A stretch of 64,000 nt of DNA from Brachycybe producta (GCA_036925085.1 JAUPFP010000006.1:9353461-9417460), one strand, 5' to 3'; positions 11,901 to 24,000 are shown, counted from the first letter of the stretch. Notes: generated by a model not told the origin, from the sequence alone. Program-made: numbers and translations.

Positions 11901-14900
11901 TAATATCCCTGTAAGTTCTGGACTGTGGATCTGGAGTCTTTCCGCCTGAAATAACAAAAAATAGTCACGACAGGGCGTGACAAATTAGCTTTCTTCTATC
12001 AAAAAAGAGATTTATGGACGTTTCACACACACAAATAAATAATATAAACATCTTCAATCTGAAGGGTTCGAGATTTAAACTTCGACATTTTTTTTTTGTT
12101 AACTTCGAACTTGGCAACTCGGTCTTTCGAATCTGAGTTACCAAGTGAAGGATTAAAAAATACAAATCTGGAATTACGTTCTTCCCGTCTTCAGAGAAAA
12201 ATAAACAACAACGGTGAATCGACATCGAAGAACTGGGGAGATAGAGCTGAGTACTAACAAGAGAAGAACATAATTCCAGACAATCTAGAAAGCAAGACAG
12301 CTTGTCGGAAAGAACTTAAACACAGTTTCTCTCTCTCGACGCCGCAATAGGAGTGTGAGTTAGTCCACTCGTCAGTCTCTTTCTTTGTATTTTTTCTCTT
12401 TCTTTCTTAGATTGAACGAAATACGTACGTGACACAAGAATAAAATCCACAAAACGAAGCCAAACGCCACCTCCATAAGACAAACGCCTAAAAATAAGCT
12501 GTATGATTAATAATTTCTGCTAAAAACTTATACACTAGACCACACGCAAATCGAGATGGAGAAGATTTCGATTCGAGGAGGAGGATGAGGAGGAAGGGAG
12601 GGAGGGACGAGAACGGAAGAACTTCTCGTTCGTTCGTACGTTAAACTTCTTTGTCGAACAACCGACTTTTAAGTTTTAAGATTTTTTTTTTATAAAAATT
12701 GAGTTGAATATTTTTTTTTAAACGAGAAATTCAATTTACGTTAAACGTTGTAGGAAGAGGATTAGGAGGTCAAATGTTTGTATTTTTATATAAAAAAGGC
12801 TCCAAAGGAAGAACGAAGGCGAGATGATGACGACCAACCGCTTCGGAGGGAAAGAAATTGAACGACACTCATTAGTATTTTTTATTTGAAAAATTGTTTT
12901 TTTTTTCTTTTTTTTTTTTTTGATTTGCTCTCTCTCACAAATAAAATAATCAAAGGAATAATTTAAAACTCATTCAAAGTTTGAACACTTTTGTCAATGG
13001 TTCAGGGATCAAATAGAAAGAAAGAAAAATTTCGTCCAATCGTCATCCGTGAAGTATAAAAACACTGGTGACTGGACGAGTCGAATTATATGATTGAAAT
13101 TTTCGTAAAAAAATATAAAATTCAAAAATTTCAAAACTTCATTTTTAATATCTGACGGTGTGCAAGTTTGAATTTTGAATTCGAGTTGAGTTTCGACACC
13201 ATAAGTCATCAATCGCCATCATAAATTTGCAGAGTAATTATTCAAATTCAAAAACTAATCAACACAAATTCAAAACTTAGTCAAACAATTGCACACACAC
13301 ATTCTCTTTCTCTAAGCGATTAAAATTTTCTGTAGTTCAGATTTCTTCTTTTTACTTTGATTCATTTATCTGTCCCATTTTTGCAAACAATTTCTTAAGC
13401 ATGAGATTCACTGCGTGTGATCGTGGTCTTCTTCTCAAAATCGTTTATAGCAATCTCTAAAGGTGGCTCCATAGATGTTTGGGGAACGGAAAAATGTCAA
13501 GCAAACTTTTTTTTTTTACAAACAACATTACGATAAAAATTAGAATGGTCAAAGTTTGGGCTAAAAAATTTCATGGTAATATTTCTTAAGCAGCAATATT
13601 TCACGAAAAATAATTTTCTCCTTTTTAAAACTGCCATAAAAAGTTATAATCATGAAAATACGTTTAGCATAAAAAATGCAACCTATTTAGCAAAGAAAAA
13701 TGTATTCTTTTCTTTAAAAAACCCTGCATAAGAAACGCACAGTTGCAGCTGTAAGAAATGTGCAAATGTTCGAAATTAAATTTCTCTAAAACGACACCAT
13801 TATAAAGTACACTTTCTCCAGAATCGGGTACGTCCATAGTAACAAAAATTTACTCGCAAACAACAAACCCACATACGATTAAGAACAAAAACAAAAATTA
13901 CAAATTTCAACGCTTAACGTCTTGTCTCATCTTTTATCGAGAGATTCGAATTTTTTTTTTCCTATGTTTCTTCTGAAAAAAAGGTTTGCTTAAAAACCCT
14001 AAATTTTCTCAGAACTGCAGGAGGAATTCTATTATAGAGCCACCTTAACTACAAACACACAAATACGTTGACGTGCTCGTCGCGTAACCAACACGATCCG
14101 GTTCTCAATCTTTCAATAGAAGAGAAATCTAGGTGAACGACGAAACGAACACGCCACCGATTCAATCAAAATCAAAACATACAAAACGAGAGACTCGAGA
14201 GTTAGAATGAACAACTCGTAACGTACCTTCGGCAAACGGATCGCCTCTTTCGGGTGAAATGATAAGATTGCGACGTCGTAGTTGGTACTCATGTTCTCGA
14301 TCTGTAATCTTCGGAATCCTTCTCTCGGCCAAAGGATCATACTCCTGGAAAAGCAAACACGAACAAAAAAAAATCACCGTTATCGTCTGCATTAACAGCC
14401 GTAAGAAGGTCATTCGTTACCTTATCGACAGGAATATCGTTTAAAAGAGCAGCCGGAGCCGTAAACTGCGGACGTTTCGAGTTGACTGGCGCCGCAGTTG
14501 AACCATCTTCATCATCATCCTAAGGAAAATTGCAATATTGACCAAAAGAAAACAAAAAAGGATGCAAAAACAGAAAATTCTTTCGATTTGCCGCCGCTTA
14601 GCATTTTATGTGGAAGATTGTACAGCTTTTTCCCCTTATTTCGGGGCTTCTGCGCAACCTATATGACTACAAAGCATTAGCGTGGCGGCTAGCGGCTCCT
14701 AATCGAAAGAATATCATCAAAATGAAAGCCTTTATACGTCTGCATCTTCGTTGGCTGCGATCGAAGTTGCGTATCCTTCGAATCGTCCGATGCGTCCACC
14801 GTCGTAAATCTCGGCATCGAAGTAACCGGACGAAATGAGACCCACTCTTTCACCATTGTTTATTTCTTGTGCAGCAGCAGCCTTCTTTCGCGTCTGAATT

Positions 14901-15321
14901 TCAAGAATTTGTGATTCGATATCTGTTTAAAAAAAAAATATTTGGAGCAAAACCACGCTACGTTTTTTGCTTTTTAACGCTTTCATCTCAGACATTATTT
15001 ACGCTTAAAAGTACATAAATAAGTTTAAATTGTGAATTTAGACATTAAAACTGACACAAATATGACGCTTTTTTCTAGCGTGTCGCAACGAAAACGACAT
15101 GAAAAATGAGAAAAACAAAAGGCGGACATTTTGGAATTTACAAAAAATCCATTCTATTAGTTTTTCGTGCTTAAAATGAACGCATTGTTAAGACAATCAG
15201 TAAACAGAACATTCTCATTCACAATTATGCATTAATAAATAAGAAAACGCTTAGAATAAATTATTTTAAAAGGAAAAATCATATTCTTTAATTTACCTTC
15301 GTGAGTTACAGTAACCGACAT
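5930..15321 (-). CDS. SF3B1: Splicing factor 3B subunit 1 (SF3B1), complete, 20 coding exons
   Basis: HEAT-repeat core of SF3b in U2 snRNP, which clamps the branch-point helix in the nucleus. Exons on the minus strand: 15321-15297, 14922-14738, 14519-14421, 14344-14227, 11945-11872, 11790-11697, 11621-11440, 11373-11154, 11072-10240, 9874-9517, 8758-8613, 8522-8376, 8300-8175, 8103-7882, 7818-7636, 7558-7380, 7316-7131, 6747-6475, 6403-6187, 6091-5930. Phases join to 1342 codons plus stop (human 1304). The start reads [11 protein letters not shown]. The N-terminal third has RWDETP/TPGH repeats, the sites that are phosphorylated and bind p14/U2AF in the family. Exon 7 adds a polyglycine run. 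HEAT repeats follow from exon 9 to the end [10 protein letters not shown]. Human K700, the cancer hotspot, corresponds to about K737 in DEQQKVR. The intron after exon 19 uses a GC donor. Introns 2, 4, 9, 10 and 17 hold repeats. No break was seen. Confidence 0.97.
6785..7066. repeat. Family B foldback element (SF3B1 intron 17)
   Basis: Inverted arms TTTCAGGAGCAACATTAAATAG...ACTAGAACGGTAG and CACCCTTCTAGTATCTAAAAC...TTGCTCCTGAAA. An outward arm fragment of the same family follows at 7066-7100. Confidence 0.75.
8818..9256. repeat. Probable MITE in SF3B1 intron 10
   Basis: About 440 bp, much richer in GC than the flanking intron. The ends are imperfect inverted repeats of about 33 bp (GCGACTTTTTTGTGGCTGAG, and on the other strand GCGACTTTTTAGTGGTTGAG). 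No coding frame and no second copy was noticed in the window, and the family is unknown. Confidence 0.5.
9966..10192. repeat. Family B foldback element, best-preserved hairpin (SF3B1 intron 9)
   Basis: The arms around GATATCTTTCAAAATAAACT and its complement pair almost perfectly over about 60 bp (ACTTAAGGGTATTTCCGTGT / ACACGGAAATACCCTTAAGT). This is a good reference copy for the family. Confidence 0.85.
11508..11594 (-). repeat. GGN trinucleotide tract encoding polyglycine in SF3B1 exon 7
   Basis: About 27 consecutive glycine codons (GGA, GGC and GGT in blocks) lie between [10 protein letters not shown] and [12 protein letters not shown]. The tract is expressed as part of SF3B1 and is not found at this length in the human protein. 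Confidence 0.85.
11946..14226 (-). other. SF3B1 intron 4 (2.3 kb)
   Basis: The largest SF3B1 intron. It is AT-rich with purine/pyrimidine tracts (12570-12620, 12895-12925) and holds a TAA-flanked MITE at 13461-14046. No coding exon that would fit SF3B1 was seen inside it. Confidence 0.6.
13461..14046. repeat. Putative Harbinger-type MITE with TAA duplication
   Basis: Begins AGGTGGCTCCATAGA and ends TCTATTATAGAGCCACCT, flanked on both sides by TAA. The short terminal repeats and 3-bp TWA duplication are typical of PIF/Harbinger non-autonomous elements. The 586-bp interior is AT-rich and non-coding. Confidence 0.5.
14577..14712. repeat. Family E MITE, copy E1 (SF3B1 intron 2)
   Basis: About 136 bp with inverted ends ATTCTTTCGATT...CCGCTTAGC and GCTAGCGGCTCCTAATCGAAAGAAT. 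Relatives lie at 30957, 34075 and 54370. Confidence 0.7.
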
Positions 15322-15850
15322 CTTGTTTCCGAATGAGAAGGTTTAGCCGCCGCCGTCAAATCTACATTTCGCCGTAAACTATAAAAGCTGAGCCGAGCCG
15401 CTACCTACTTTTTACAAATTTTAAATAAAATATTTGCTTAATAAGAAGCACATTTTTCTTGCATAACAAAAATTCCAAACATTTTTATTTAAAAATAGTT
15501 GCACTTAAAAAAAGTTTTCAGAAATGATTCTTATAGAAACTCTGCAAATAAGATCGGCGTTCGATCGCCAAATTGCAATTAATCAAGCCGCTATAACAAT
15601 GACGTCACACTTCACTTGTCGATGTATACAGAGGTGTGACCCAGCATTCACATTTGTACTGACATGACGTCACACTGTTGGACAAATCGCTAAAAAAGGA
15701 ATATGCAGATCATTGTGTATTCAACGAATTACGTCATTGTTGATTTCTTCCCGTAACCTCCTGCCGGCTTCGAAATTTAGATACCCGTAAAATGGCCGCC
15801 ATTGCCCAATTTACTCGCCAGGCGGCGCAACCTGTGAATGCTTACAAATA
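15322..15850. other. Region upstream of SF3B1
   Basis: The SF3B1 5' UTR and promoter should lie just above 15321. The region has several TGACGTCA-like motifs (15600, 15663, 15732), which could be CREB/ATF sites. No coding exon was recognised. Confidence 0.35.
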
Positions 15851-16375
15851 ACAGGCAGTTAGAAATCGGTCCGAACTTCAGTTGGCTCCGCCCTTGTTGT
15901 GACGACCGGCAACTTCTAATGAGCCATATGTTCAATAAGCACCTCTAGTGGCAGTATTCCAAAAGACGGCTCCTTAAGAAGTTAGCAGACGAAACTTTAA
16001 CATAGAACTCTATGGAAAAATCGCTGCACATGTAAGTTTTTTTGTCGTTTTCTCGCAAATTACGCGCCCAATTTTCGTGAATTTTTGAAAAATAAAGAAA
16101 AAAGTACGTTATTTCACATCCATGCATTAGTTTTTTAATATTTCACATTGTTTTGTTATTTTTGATGTTTTATTCTGAACGTTGCTTTTAAACCGAAACT
16201 AACATGGAAGCCAATTGAGATTTTAATAAGTCGGTAAGTTTTTTTTGCAAATTACTTGCACAAAGATAAAGAAATAAAGATAAAAATAGCTAGTTTTATA
16301 ATTAATCATTGTTTAATTAAATACTCTTCCTGTTTTGTTTTTCTTGTTGTTATTCAAAAAACTCACTCCAATTAT

Positions 16376-17179
16376 TGTAACGTCCCGCCGGACCGTTACA
16401 ATACCCCGGCAAGCAATACCCCAAAAACGGCGTAAAACTTACCGCAACCGGCTCCTTACGGGGACGGGACCGTACCCGTAGCCGTCTCCCGCACGGTGCT
16501 CCTGGGTTGTGCCGGCTCCACGGAGCCACTCCCGACGGACACGACGAAAAACCACGCCGCCACGCCGAGAATATCGCGGTAGAACACCGGTTCTACCGCG
16601 AGCCGACACGAGTTCCGGCCGAAAGAGGACGGAAAAAGACGGTGGCGTTTCCCCAAACCAGAAACCCACCCCCCTCGCGGTAACTCCCCAAGAAATAGAC
16701 ACGACACAGGTAAGTGAAGGTAGAAGTGTATTTATTTAACACTTACGACGTGAACGATGCAACGATGAAAAGGTGGCAGTGATAATATTATTTACACAAC
16801 TTGGCTGGTCTACTTTGACCAGCCAAGCCCCCCATAAATATAAACAAAGGCCAACAGGCCAAAAGCACAAAAGATGAAGATAAGGCACTGGCCAGTGGAG
16901 GTCTCCTTGACCTCCACCCACAGGTCTAGTCTCTTCTATATCCTACAACCAACTGCCCAGATCCTGTGGTTGACTAGGCCACAGGAAACCTCCAGGCAAC
17001 TCCACCTGGAGGGGACAGAGGTCACTTCTGACCTCTCACCCATAGACTTCATGGTGAGAGGTCTGCTGGCACCAAAATGGCGTCCGACCTAACAGCCTAC
17101 TGTAGCTGTCAGGCAGACCACCATAGAGAAATTCGTCTGCTCCACCAAAATTAAAATTGGAGCAGACCAGGTTGCCACA
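16376..17179 (-). repeat. LTR (3' LTR in element orientation)
   Basis: 804 bp, TG...CA ends (plus strand TGTAACGTCCCGCC ... GGTTGCCACA). It appears identical to the copy at 28205-29008 in every part compared. Confidence 0.95.
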
Positions 17180-17202
17180 ATCCTCTCAACTTCCCTGTTC
17201 CG
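17180..17202 (-). other. Candidate polypurine tract of the LTR element
   Basis: On the minus strand, purine-rich GGGAAGTTGAGAGGATT lies directly against the 3' LTR, where plus-strand synthesis is primed in this class. Confidence 0.6.
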
Positions 17203-17256
17203 TCTCGGGAACAGGTCAGTCAAGCCAGCCAGGATTGCTCCCCGAACCTGACCTTC

Positions 17257-20200
17257 TTAGGGACCGGACGGCTTCTCTGGCGGTGTCGCGAAAGTGGAGC
17301 CCATCCACTCCGCAGCCCACCGACGTGCCCACCACAAGCACATCTGGGTGTTACGCCACCCAAAACCAGTATCAAAAGCTGTCCCCCTAAGACGGCTTTC
17401 CTCCAGGGCTCGGAATTCCTCGAAAGGAATATCCTGGAGTTGCGGACGCGTGCGCAGCGTCCGACTCGTTAGGAGGTCTACCAGGGCAACCGCGGGCTCG
17501 GTCTCGCACCCTGGTAGAGGCTCAGTAATAAACTGTCCAGCCATACCTCCTAAGTCGCATCCCAGCAAACGTTGGATGAATGGGGCTGCACGCCGGGCTA
17601 GACGAACTATCCCGGCATCTAGTCCCACCACATCCAAAATAGCAAACGTTTGCTGGACCGGATTTACGACCATAATCATCGGAAAACCTCCACAACCAAA
17701 CGCCACCACATGGCGCATGTTGTACGGCGGTAGCCTTGCTACCCACGGCTCTGGAAGTGGCTCATCCAGACGGTAGTAGCCGTGGTATTGGCAACCCTCC
17801 ATTCCCGGTTGGTCCTGCCAGAGACCAAGCCGGTTATTCAGATACACCTCTGCATCTGAATACGGGGGCAATGCGCCAATATGCCGTCCCTCAGCCTCAG
17901 GCCTAGGGGAGGTTGACGTTTCAGGTCCTAGGGTATCGAATACCCCACCGCCATGGACCGGAGAGAAGGATGTACCCCTCCTGGGGGTCACGGGGTCACG
18001 TTTGGCGGGAACACTAACTCCTGCAACCAAGGTTCCTTCGCCCCTAGGTGAGGGCAAAGTCACCCGGTGCAGGATTCCCACCGCTCGAACCCGCAGGTTC
18101 GAGACCGCATCCACCTTCGGGGAGGATGGAGGCGTGCCGACCAAAACGTCGCGCATCGACCTACCATCCATCCGCGCCGCCTCAACGGGACGGGTATGGA
18201 CCGGTTGACTCCCGGCCGGCGTGCTTGCCTGAGCACGCCGGGACTCCTCCTTTTCCGCCACGACGCCTCCAGTTTCGGCTCCCTGGCGCCTACTACTGGA
18301 GGGTGTCGGACTTCCCTTCCTCTCACGCTTGGACCTCTTTCGGTCCTTCTTACTTTTCTTTTTCTTCCCGTGAGAGGAAGGTTGACCATGCGTCGGGTCA
18401 GACTTAACTGACCCCGACGACTTACTGGGCCGATCAGGCTTAGGCGGGTGGTTAGCCCCCTTCGCCTTCTCGGACTCCTTCTTCGAAGGTTTTCCGGCCG
18501 GAGCCGTACTCTTCTTTGAAGAAGTGCCCTTAGCCGATGTGACAGTCGAGGACGATTGTCCGGAGACAAATCTTCCTCGACCATCCCGAAGGAGAGACTT
18601 CTCCTTCGGTGCAAGAGTCGGCTGACTCTTGCCACCAGTCGCTTTGGCTTCCGCACCATGGGCTGGTGCACTGGAAGCCTGCATCGCCTCCCTCTCGGCG
18701 ATTCGCTTCTGGCCAGCGATGGTCGTGGCACTCGCAATAGGCGGGACACCACGACCGACAGGAGGTTCCCCTGTTTTGAGCGGACTCCGGGCGGGCATTC
18801 CCTGCAGGGGAGGGAACTCCGCAGCCCGGCGCTCAAACTCCTGCCGCTCTCCTGCACCGACCGCACGAGCGATCTGTCGGTGCAGGCTCGCTGCTTGAGC
18901 TTGAAGCCGTTTGAGCTTATCCTCTAAGCTCTCGGGCTTCCGAGGTTCGGAGGCCTTTCCTCGACCGGAGGACCTGGCCTTCTTGCCTCGAGAGCGTTCA
19001 GCCACTGGTGGGGTGTGAGGGCGGGACCTTTTTTGTCCCTTACCACCACCACCACTCACAGATTTTCCCATTTTACCGGGAGCAGGTACTGGAGGCTGGG
19101 TAGCCTTCTTCTCTGCTCGCCGGTCCCTCTTCGGGTTGTCCGACCGCCAGCCGGAGGGGCCAGCTACTGCCTCGGGCGAACCCGATCCAGCAGCCGGCTT
19201 CTCTGGCCAAGCAGCCCCTGGACAACCTTCAGGGTGGGCGAGAGTTTCCGCTCGCAGCCCCACAGCAGGCGTGAACTTCTTCAACGCCTCCTCCTTAGCC
19301 TTGAGCAGAGCCTCTCTCTCTGCGAGAGCCTTGGCTCTGGCAGTGATCCGTGCGGCTCCGGACTTTTTCTTGCGCTTCCTTGCGCCGTCCTTCCTCACCT
19401 GCACGGTTGGAAACTCCCCGACGAAGCATCGACGGTCCCCGACCAGGAAGCCACCTTCCTGGACCATGTCCCGTCTAGCTTCGTCCAACCGATCCAAGCG
19501 GTCTTCTTCTTTGGCCAAGGACACAGCCACGGCCTCCAAAGACATTGGATCGGCGGGAAGTACTCCGGGGGATCCCGTCCCAGACGGTTTACCCTCGGAG
19601 GCCGAACTACTCCCGTCAGACTCCGAAGAGCCCTCTGAAGAGGCGTTGCGGCTCCGCCACTGCCTTGAGGCGTCAACCACCGAATCAACGGTGGTTTCGA
19701 CCTCCATCTCCGTGTCAATGACTAAGGACGCTCCCAAAGAGACGTCCTCACTGTCCTCGACCACCCTAGACCAATCTAGGAGGTCTCGAACAGACGGAGA
19801 CCCGGGTTCTGGGGTACTAGCTGTTACCACACCGGTAGCCGCCTTCCCACCATCAATACCCGCTTCTGCAGCCTCACCAACCGGGGAAACTACCGCCGCC
19901 ACCGACTGAACGGTGGTAGCAGCCGTATCCCTGGTGGGAGACTGCAGGTACCTGCCCCAGAAGGCTCCGACACCGGTCGGAGTCGACTGGGCAGATGCCG
20001 GACCTTCCACGGCTTCTGCCGCCGGGGAATCACCAGATTCCACGGTAGCATCCGCCGTTTCCGGTCCGCCAGATGATGGGGAGCCCTCCGATCCCGACTC
20101 CAACAGCCTTGCGTCCCCAGGACGCAGCGGACTGAGGGAGGGGGACCGTTGGCCACTCCCGTCGCCTTCCTCCTTCTCCTTCTCCGTGATGGGCCTACGA

Positions 20201-21066
20201 AAAAGGGACAAAACCGTTAAAAACAAGTTTTCAGCATGGAAAAGTGAATTCCACGGACTTTTACCGTGAGAATTCTTGTTTTCACCGTCCAAAGTCGGTA
20301 ATACACGGTCAAAACCCTGTTTTACCGTCTTCTTCCGGTGAAAACCACTTTTCCCCCTTTCGGAACCGGTAGAAAGAGTATTCCACGGGATTTCACCGTG
20401 CGAATCGCGGTTCCCACCGTCCAAAGTCGGTGAACCACGGTAAAAACCATGATTAACCACCTTCGGACGGTGAAAACACCCTTTCACCGAGTTCCGACGG
20501 TTGGAAAGGGCATTGCACGGACTTCTACCGTGCAAAATGCCGTTTTCACCGTCCAAAGTCGGCAATTCACGGTCAAAACCGTGTTTCACCGCCTTCGATC
20601 GGTGAAAACCACTCCCTGGCGGGCTTCTACCGTCCAAACGCCGTCGAACCTGGGCCTTCCCAAGCGAAACGGCGCTCGGACGGGCTGAACCCGCCGGAAA
20701 AGTGCTTTCCATAGTGGTTTGGCCACCATGACAACAGTCATGGCGGCGAAACCACACCCACCACGTGTGTATACGGTCAATGACCGTAAAACACACCGTT
20801 AACAACGAAAAGAGAACTGTCAACAGGCAGGAGAAGGAAATACCCTTAGAGGGACTTACTTTATCAATTTTGCCCTCTTTTTCCAGGCTTGGTTGGCCTC
20901 TCTGACGGTGAAAACGTGTTCTTTTGGACACACGTGGTGCCGGCGTTTTTTGTTTGTTAATTTTGCAAACAAAATGGCGCCTAGCCACCAAATTCACCGT
21001 CTTAGCGGCTAGTGGCCGTGCAGTAGCGGCTAATACGTCATCAGCCGCCTCATGCATGGTCACCAT
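17257..21066 (-). CDS. LTR element third ORF, function unknown (1269 aa)
   Basis: A large open frame after pol that just overlaps its end. Near residues 75-100 there is a hydrophobic stretch (SCLLTVLFSLLTVCFTVI) that could cross a membrane. Then come about three tandem repeats of some 43 residues around the motif LPTLDGEN. A long Ser/Pro/Lys-rich part follows, with coiled-coil-like segments (KALAEREALLKAKEEALKKF, LEDKLKRLQAQAASLHRQI). The last 230 residues are more globular, with VAFGCGGFPMIMVVNPVQ and WWARRWAAEWMG. The position after pol is where envelope-like genes lie in some Metaviridae, but no envelope hallmark beyond the one hydrophobic segment was recognised. It is treated as an unassigned element protein. 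Confidence 0.8.
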   Translation of the reverse strand: MVTMHEAADDVLAATARPLAAKTVNLVARRHFVCKINKQKTPAPRVSKRTRFHRQRGQPSLEKEGKIDKVSPSKGISFSCLLTVLFSLLTVCFTVIDRIHTWWVWFRRHDCCHGGQTTMESTFPAGSARPSAVSLGKAQVRRRLDGRSPPGSGFHRSKAVKHGFDRELPTLDGENGILHGRSPCNALSNRRNSVKGCFHRPKVVNHGFYRGSPTLDGGNRDSHGEIPWNTLSTGSERGKSGFHRKKTVKQGFDRVLPTLDGENKNSHGKSPWNSLFHAENLFLTVLSLFRRPITEKEKEEGDGSGQRSPSLSPLRPGDARLLESGSEGSPSSGGPETADATVESGDSPAAEAVEGPASAQSTPTGVGAFWGRYLQSPTRDTAATTVQSVAAVVSPVGEAAEAGIDGGKAATGVVTASTPEPGSPSVRDLLDWSRVVEDSEDVSLGASLVIDTEMEVETTVDSVVDASRQWRSRNASSEGSSESDGSSSASEGKPSGTGSPGVLPADPMSLEAVAVSLAKEEDRLDRLDEARRDMVQEGGFLVGDRRCFVGEFPTVQVRKDGARKRKKKSGAARITARAKALAEREALLKAKEEALKKFTPAVGLRAETLAHPEGCPGAAWPEKPAAGSGSPEAVAGPSGWRSDNPKRDRRAEKKATQPPVPAPGKMGKSVSGGGGKGQKRSRPHTPPVAERSRGKKARSSGRGKASEPRKPESLEDKLKRLQAQAASLHRQIARAVGAGERQEFERRAAEFPPLQGMPARSPLKTGEPPVGRGVPPIASATTIAGQKRIAEREAMQASSAPAHGAEAKATGGKSQPTLAPKEKSLLRDGRGRFVSGQSSSTVTSAKGTSSKKSTAPAGKPSKKESEKAKGANHPPKPDRPSKSSGSVKSDPTHGQPSSHGKKKKSKKDRKRSKRERKGSPTPSSSRRQGAETGGVVAEKEESRRAQASTPAGSQPVHTRPVEAARMDGRSMRDVLVGTPPSSPKVDAVSNLRVRAVGILHRVTLPSPRGEGTLVAGVSVPAKRDPVTPRRGTSFSPVHGGGVFDTLGPETSTSPRPEAEGRHIGALPPYSDAEVYLNNRLGLWQDQPGMEGCQYHGYYRLDEPLPEPWVARLPPYNMRHVVAFGCGGFPMIMVVNPVQQTFAILDVVGLDAGIVRLARRAAPFIQRLLGCDLGGMAGQFITEPLPGCETEPAVALVDLLTSRTLRTRPQLQDIPFEEFRALEESRLRGTAFDTGFGWRNTQMCLWWARRWAAEWMGSTFATPPEKPSGP

Positions 21067-24000
21067 GGAGATTTCACCGTCGTCTGCCTTTTTAGGGGCA
21101 TTCTCCTACACCAAGACTGGACCTGGTGGGTAGAGACATTTACCGTCAATTCTCTTATATTGACGGTAATGGGAGCTTTCATGGAGGTTTTCACGGACGG
21201 ATTTCGCCGTCCACGGACCGATTTGGTCGGACCTCGGACCAGACACCTGGGAATGGGCCGCCCTGGGTTTCTACCGAAACCGTAGCTGGCCCCAAACACC
21301 GCAATGTCCGGCCGCCTCCTCTCCCAGCCGTCCGCCCATAGCAGCGGACTGCCGGCTCTACCCCACCACGGTAGGGGCACCCACAGGGTACCCCACAACC
21401 GAATACTTCCTATCCGAGGGTCGTACCCACTCACCTCAAACACCCTCGGTCTCCGCGGACGGAGATTATACCGAGGAGGTGGGGGGTCATCTCCCTCGGA
21501 GTCGGTAGACTCCTGCGAAGGAACGGACGGTGGCTTTGGCGCCGGAGTCACTCCACTCCTCGCCGAAGCCTCCGTGGCATCGCTGTCTGTACCGGAGGAG
21601 GTTTCAGAGACACCAAGTCCATCTTCCTCTCTCACAGTGCAGGTGGGTATATACGGCTTCAGGTTATCAACATGAAACCGGTCGCGCACCTTCCGACCAT
21701 ACCCGTCTACGAACTCTATCTCGTAGACAAGGTCAGAATACCGTGCGACCACCGTACCCCTCTCAGCTTTATATGCCAAGTTCCATTTCTTCGCCTGGCC
21801 GAGTTTCCCAGCCTGATCTCTTATCCACACCGGATCTCCCGGCTGGTAAAGAGGAGGCTGCACACGGCCAGCGTCGTACCGTTCCTTTTGCCTTTTCTGA
21901 GCAGCCGCCAAACGTTGACGAGCCTGCTCCTCCACGGCTTGCTGGTCGGGCAAGTCGCGGACTGGACCGTCCGGAAGGAGATTATCAATCTCCATCCGAG
22001 GCTCACGGCCAAACAACAACTGATACGGAGAGACTTGCGTACTCTCCTGGACAGCTGTGTTATAAGCCCACACGGCGGGCCGTAATTTGTCCCACCAATC
22101 ACGCTGTTCCTTGAGGGGATCAAGGTACCGCTTGATGGTTTCCATTACGGTCTTATTCGTACGCTCCGTAAGCCCATTAGCTTGCGGATGGTACGCCGTC
22201 GTGAAGTGATGCGCTATGTTATAGCGCTCCCGGAACTTCAGCAGGACTTTGCTGGAGAACTGGGACCCACGATCCGAGACAAGAGCTTTCGGTGTACCAT
22301 ACACCGAAAGGATCTCGTCCTTCAGAAATTTCACCACACAGGCGGCCGTGGCCCTTCGTACCACCCTTGCCACACCGTACCGGGTGAAATAGTCAACCAT
22401 GATTAGTACATAGGTGACTCCACCCACGGAGGCAGGAAACGGTCCAACGAAGTCCATTCCCCAGGTATCAACTGGGTACTCCGGCACAATCGGTTGGAGA
22501 AATCCCTGACTTCGAGCGAACTGTCGCGCTCTCTGACACACCAAACATGACTTAACATATTCGGCAGTGTCCCGCTTCATACCGATCCAGTAGAAGCGTG
22601 AGCGCAGTCTTTGGTAGGTCTTAAACATCCCGAAGTGACCAGCTTCGGGAATGTCATGTAGCTTCCTTAGGCAGAAAGCCCTGCATGACTTCGGAACTAC
22701 CAACACAGTTCTCAACCGATCCTGGATGGATCTGATGGCAAACAACAAGTCATCTGCCACCACAAACTTGAACCGGAGGTTCGAGTTGGGGTCACGGAAG
22801 ATTTCACTCTTCACTTTGGAGCACCAGCCATCGGCCTCTTGCTCCTTGACCCAATCCATCTCGGAACGGATGTGGTAAATAACCTCACCTACGTCGGCTT
22901 CGACGTATTCAGGTAAGGAAAGGTCCGCCACATCACGAACAGGATACCGACTCAAAGCGTCGGCATCCACGTGCAGTGTTCCCTTCCTATACTGAACCTT
23001 AAACCGGTACTCTTGGAGCTGCATCTGCCAACGCCCCAACCTGCCTTGCAGGTTCTTGGCTGTCTGCAGATAGCAAAGAGCATGGTGATCAGTTACGATC
23101 ACAAACTCCCGGTTAAAGAGGTAAGGACGGAATTTACCCACGGCAAACATGACCGCCAAGCACTCCTGCTCGGTGACCGAATACCGTGTTTCCGCTCCTT
23201 TCATGAGTCGGCTTGCGTAGGCCAGAACACGGGGGACACTGTCCTCCGGTAACTTCTGGTAGACTACGACCCCCAAGCCGTACCCACTAGCGTCGGTATG
23301 GATAATTACCTCACCACGCGGATCGTACATGGTGAGTACCGGCGCTTCGGTTAAAAATGCCTTTAACCGAGCAAACGCTAGTTTGCACTGATCCGACCAC
23401 TCGAAGGACGCATCCTTCTTCGTCAGATCGTGCAAAGGCCTAGCCACCTTGGCGAAGTCCTTGATGAACCTTCGATAGTAACCGGCCAGTCCGAGAAAAC
23501 TGCGGACGCCTGTCACGGTCGTCGGGACATCAAACTCCTGGACTGCCCGCACGAGATCCGGGTCCGGAGCAACTCCCTCGGCACTTACTACGTGACCGAG
23601 ATAACGCACTTTGTTAAAGCCAAAGAAACATTTCTTCGGCTGGAGTTTCAGCTCCGCCCCTCGTAACAGTCCAAGGACAGTGGAGAGTCTCTCGAGAAAC
23701 TGCTCGAAAGTGTTCCCAAAGACGATAATATCGTCCAGGTACACCAGACAAGTCTCCCACTTATGTCCTGCCAATAAGAGGTCTAGCGCTCTCTGCATGG
23801 TGGCTGGAGCATTACAGAGTCCGAAAGGCATTTTCCGGAACTCAAACAGACCTTGAGAGCAGATAAATGCCGTTTTCTCAATGTCTGGCTCAGCCATCCG
23901 AACCTGCCAGTAACCACTAGCCAGGTCCAAGGTAGCGAAGAACTTCGCACCGGCCAATGAGTCGAGCGCATCATCGATGCGAGGCAACGGATACTGATCC

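Noticed and set aside
17294-20269. Plus-strand frames inside the LTR element
   Set aside because: Antisense shadows of GC-rich third-ORF and pol coding sequence with no known domain.
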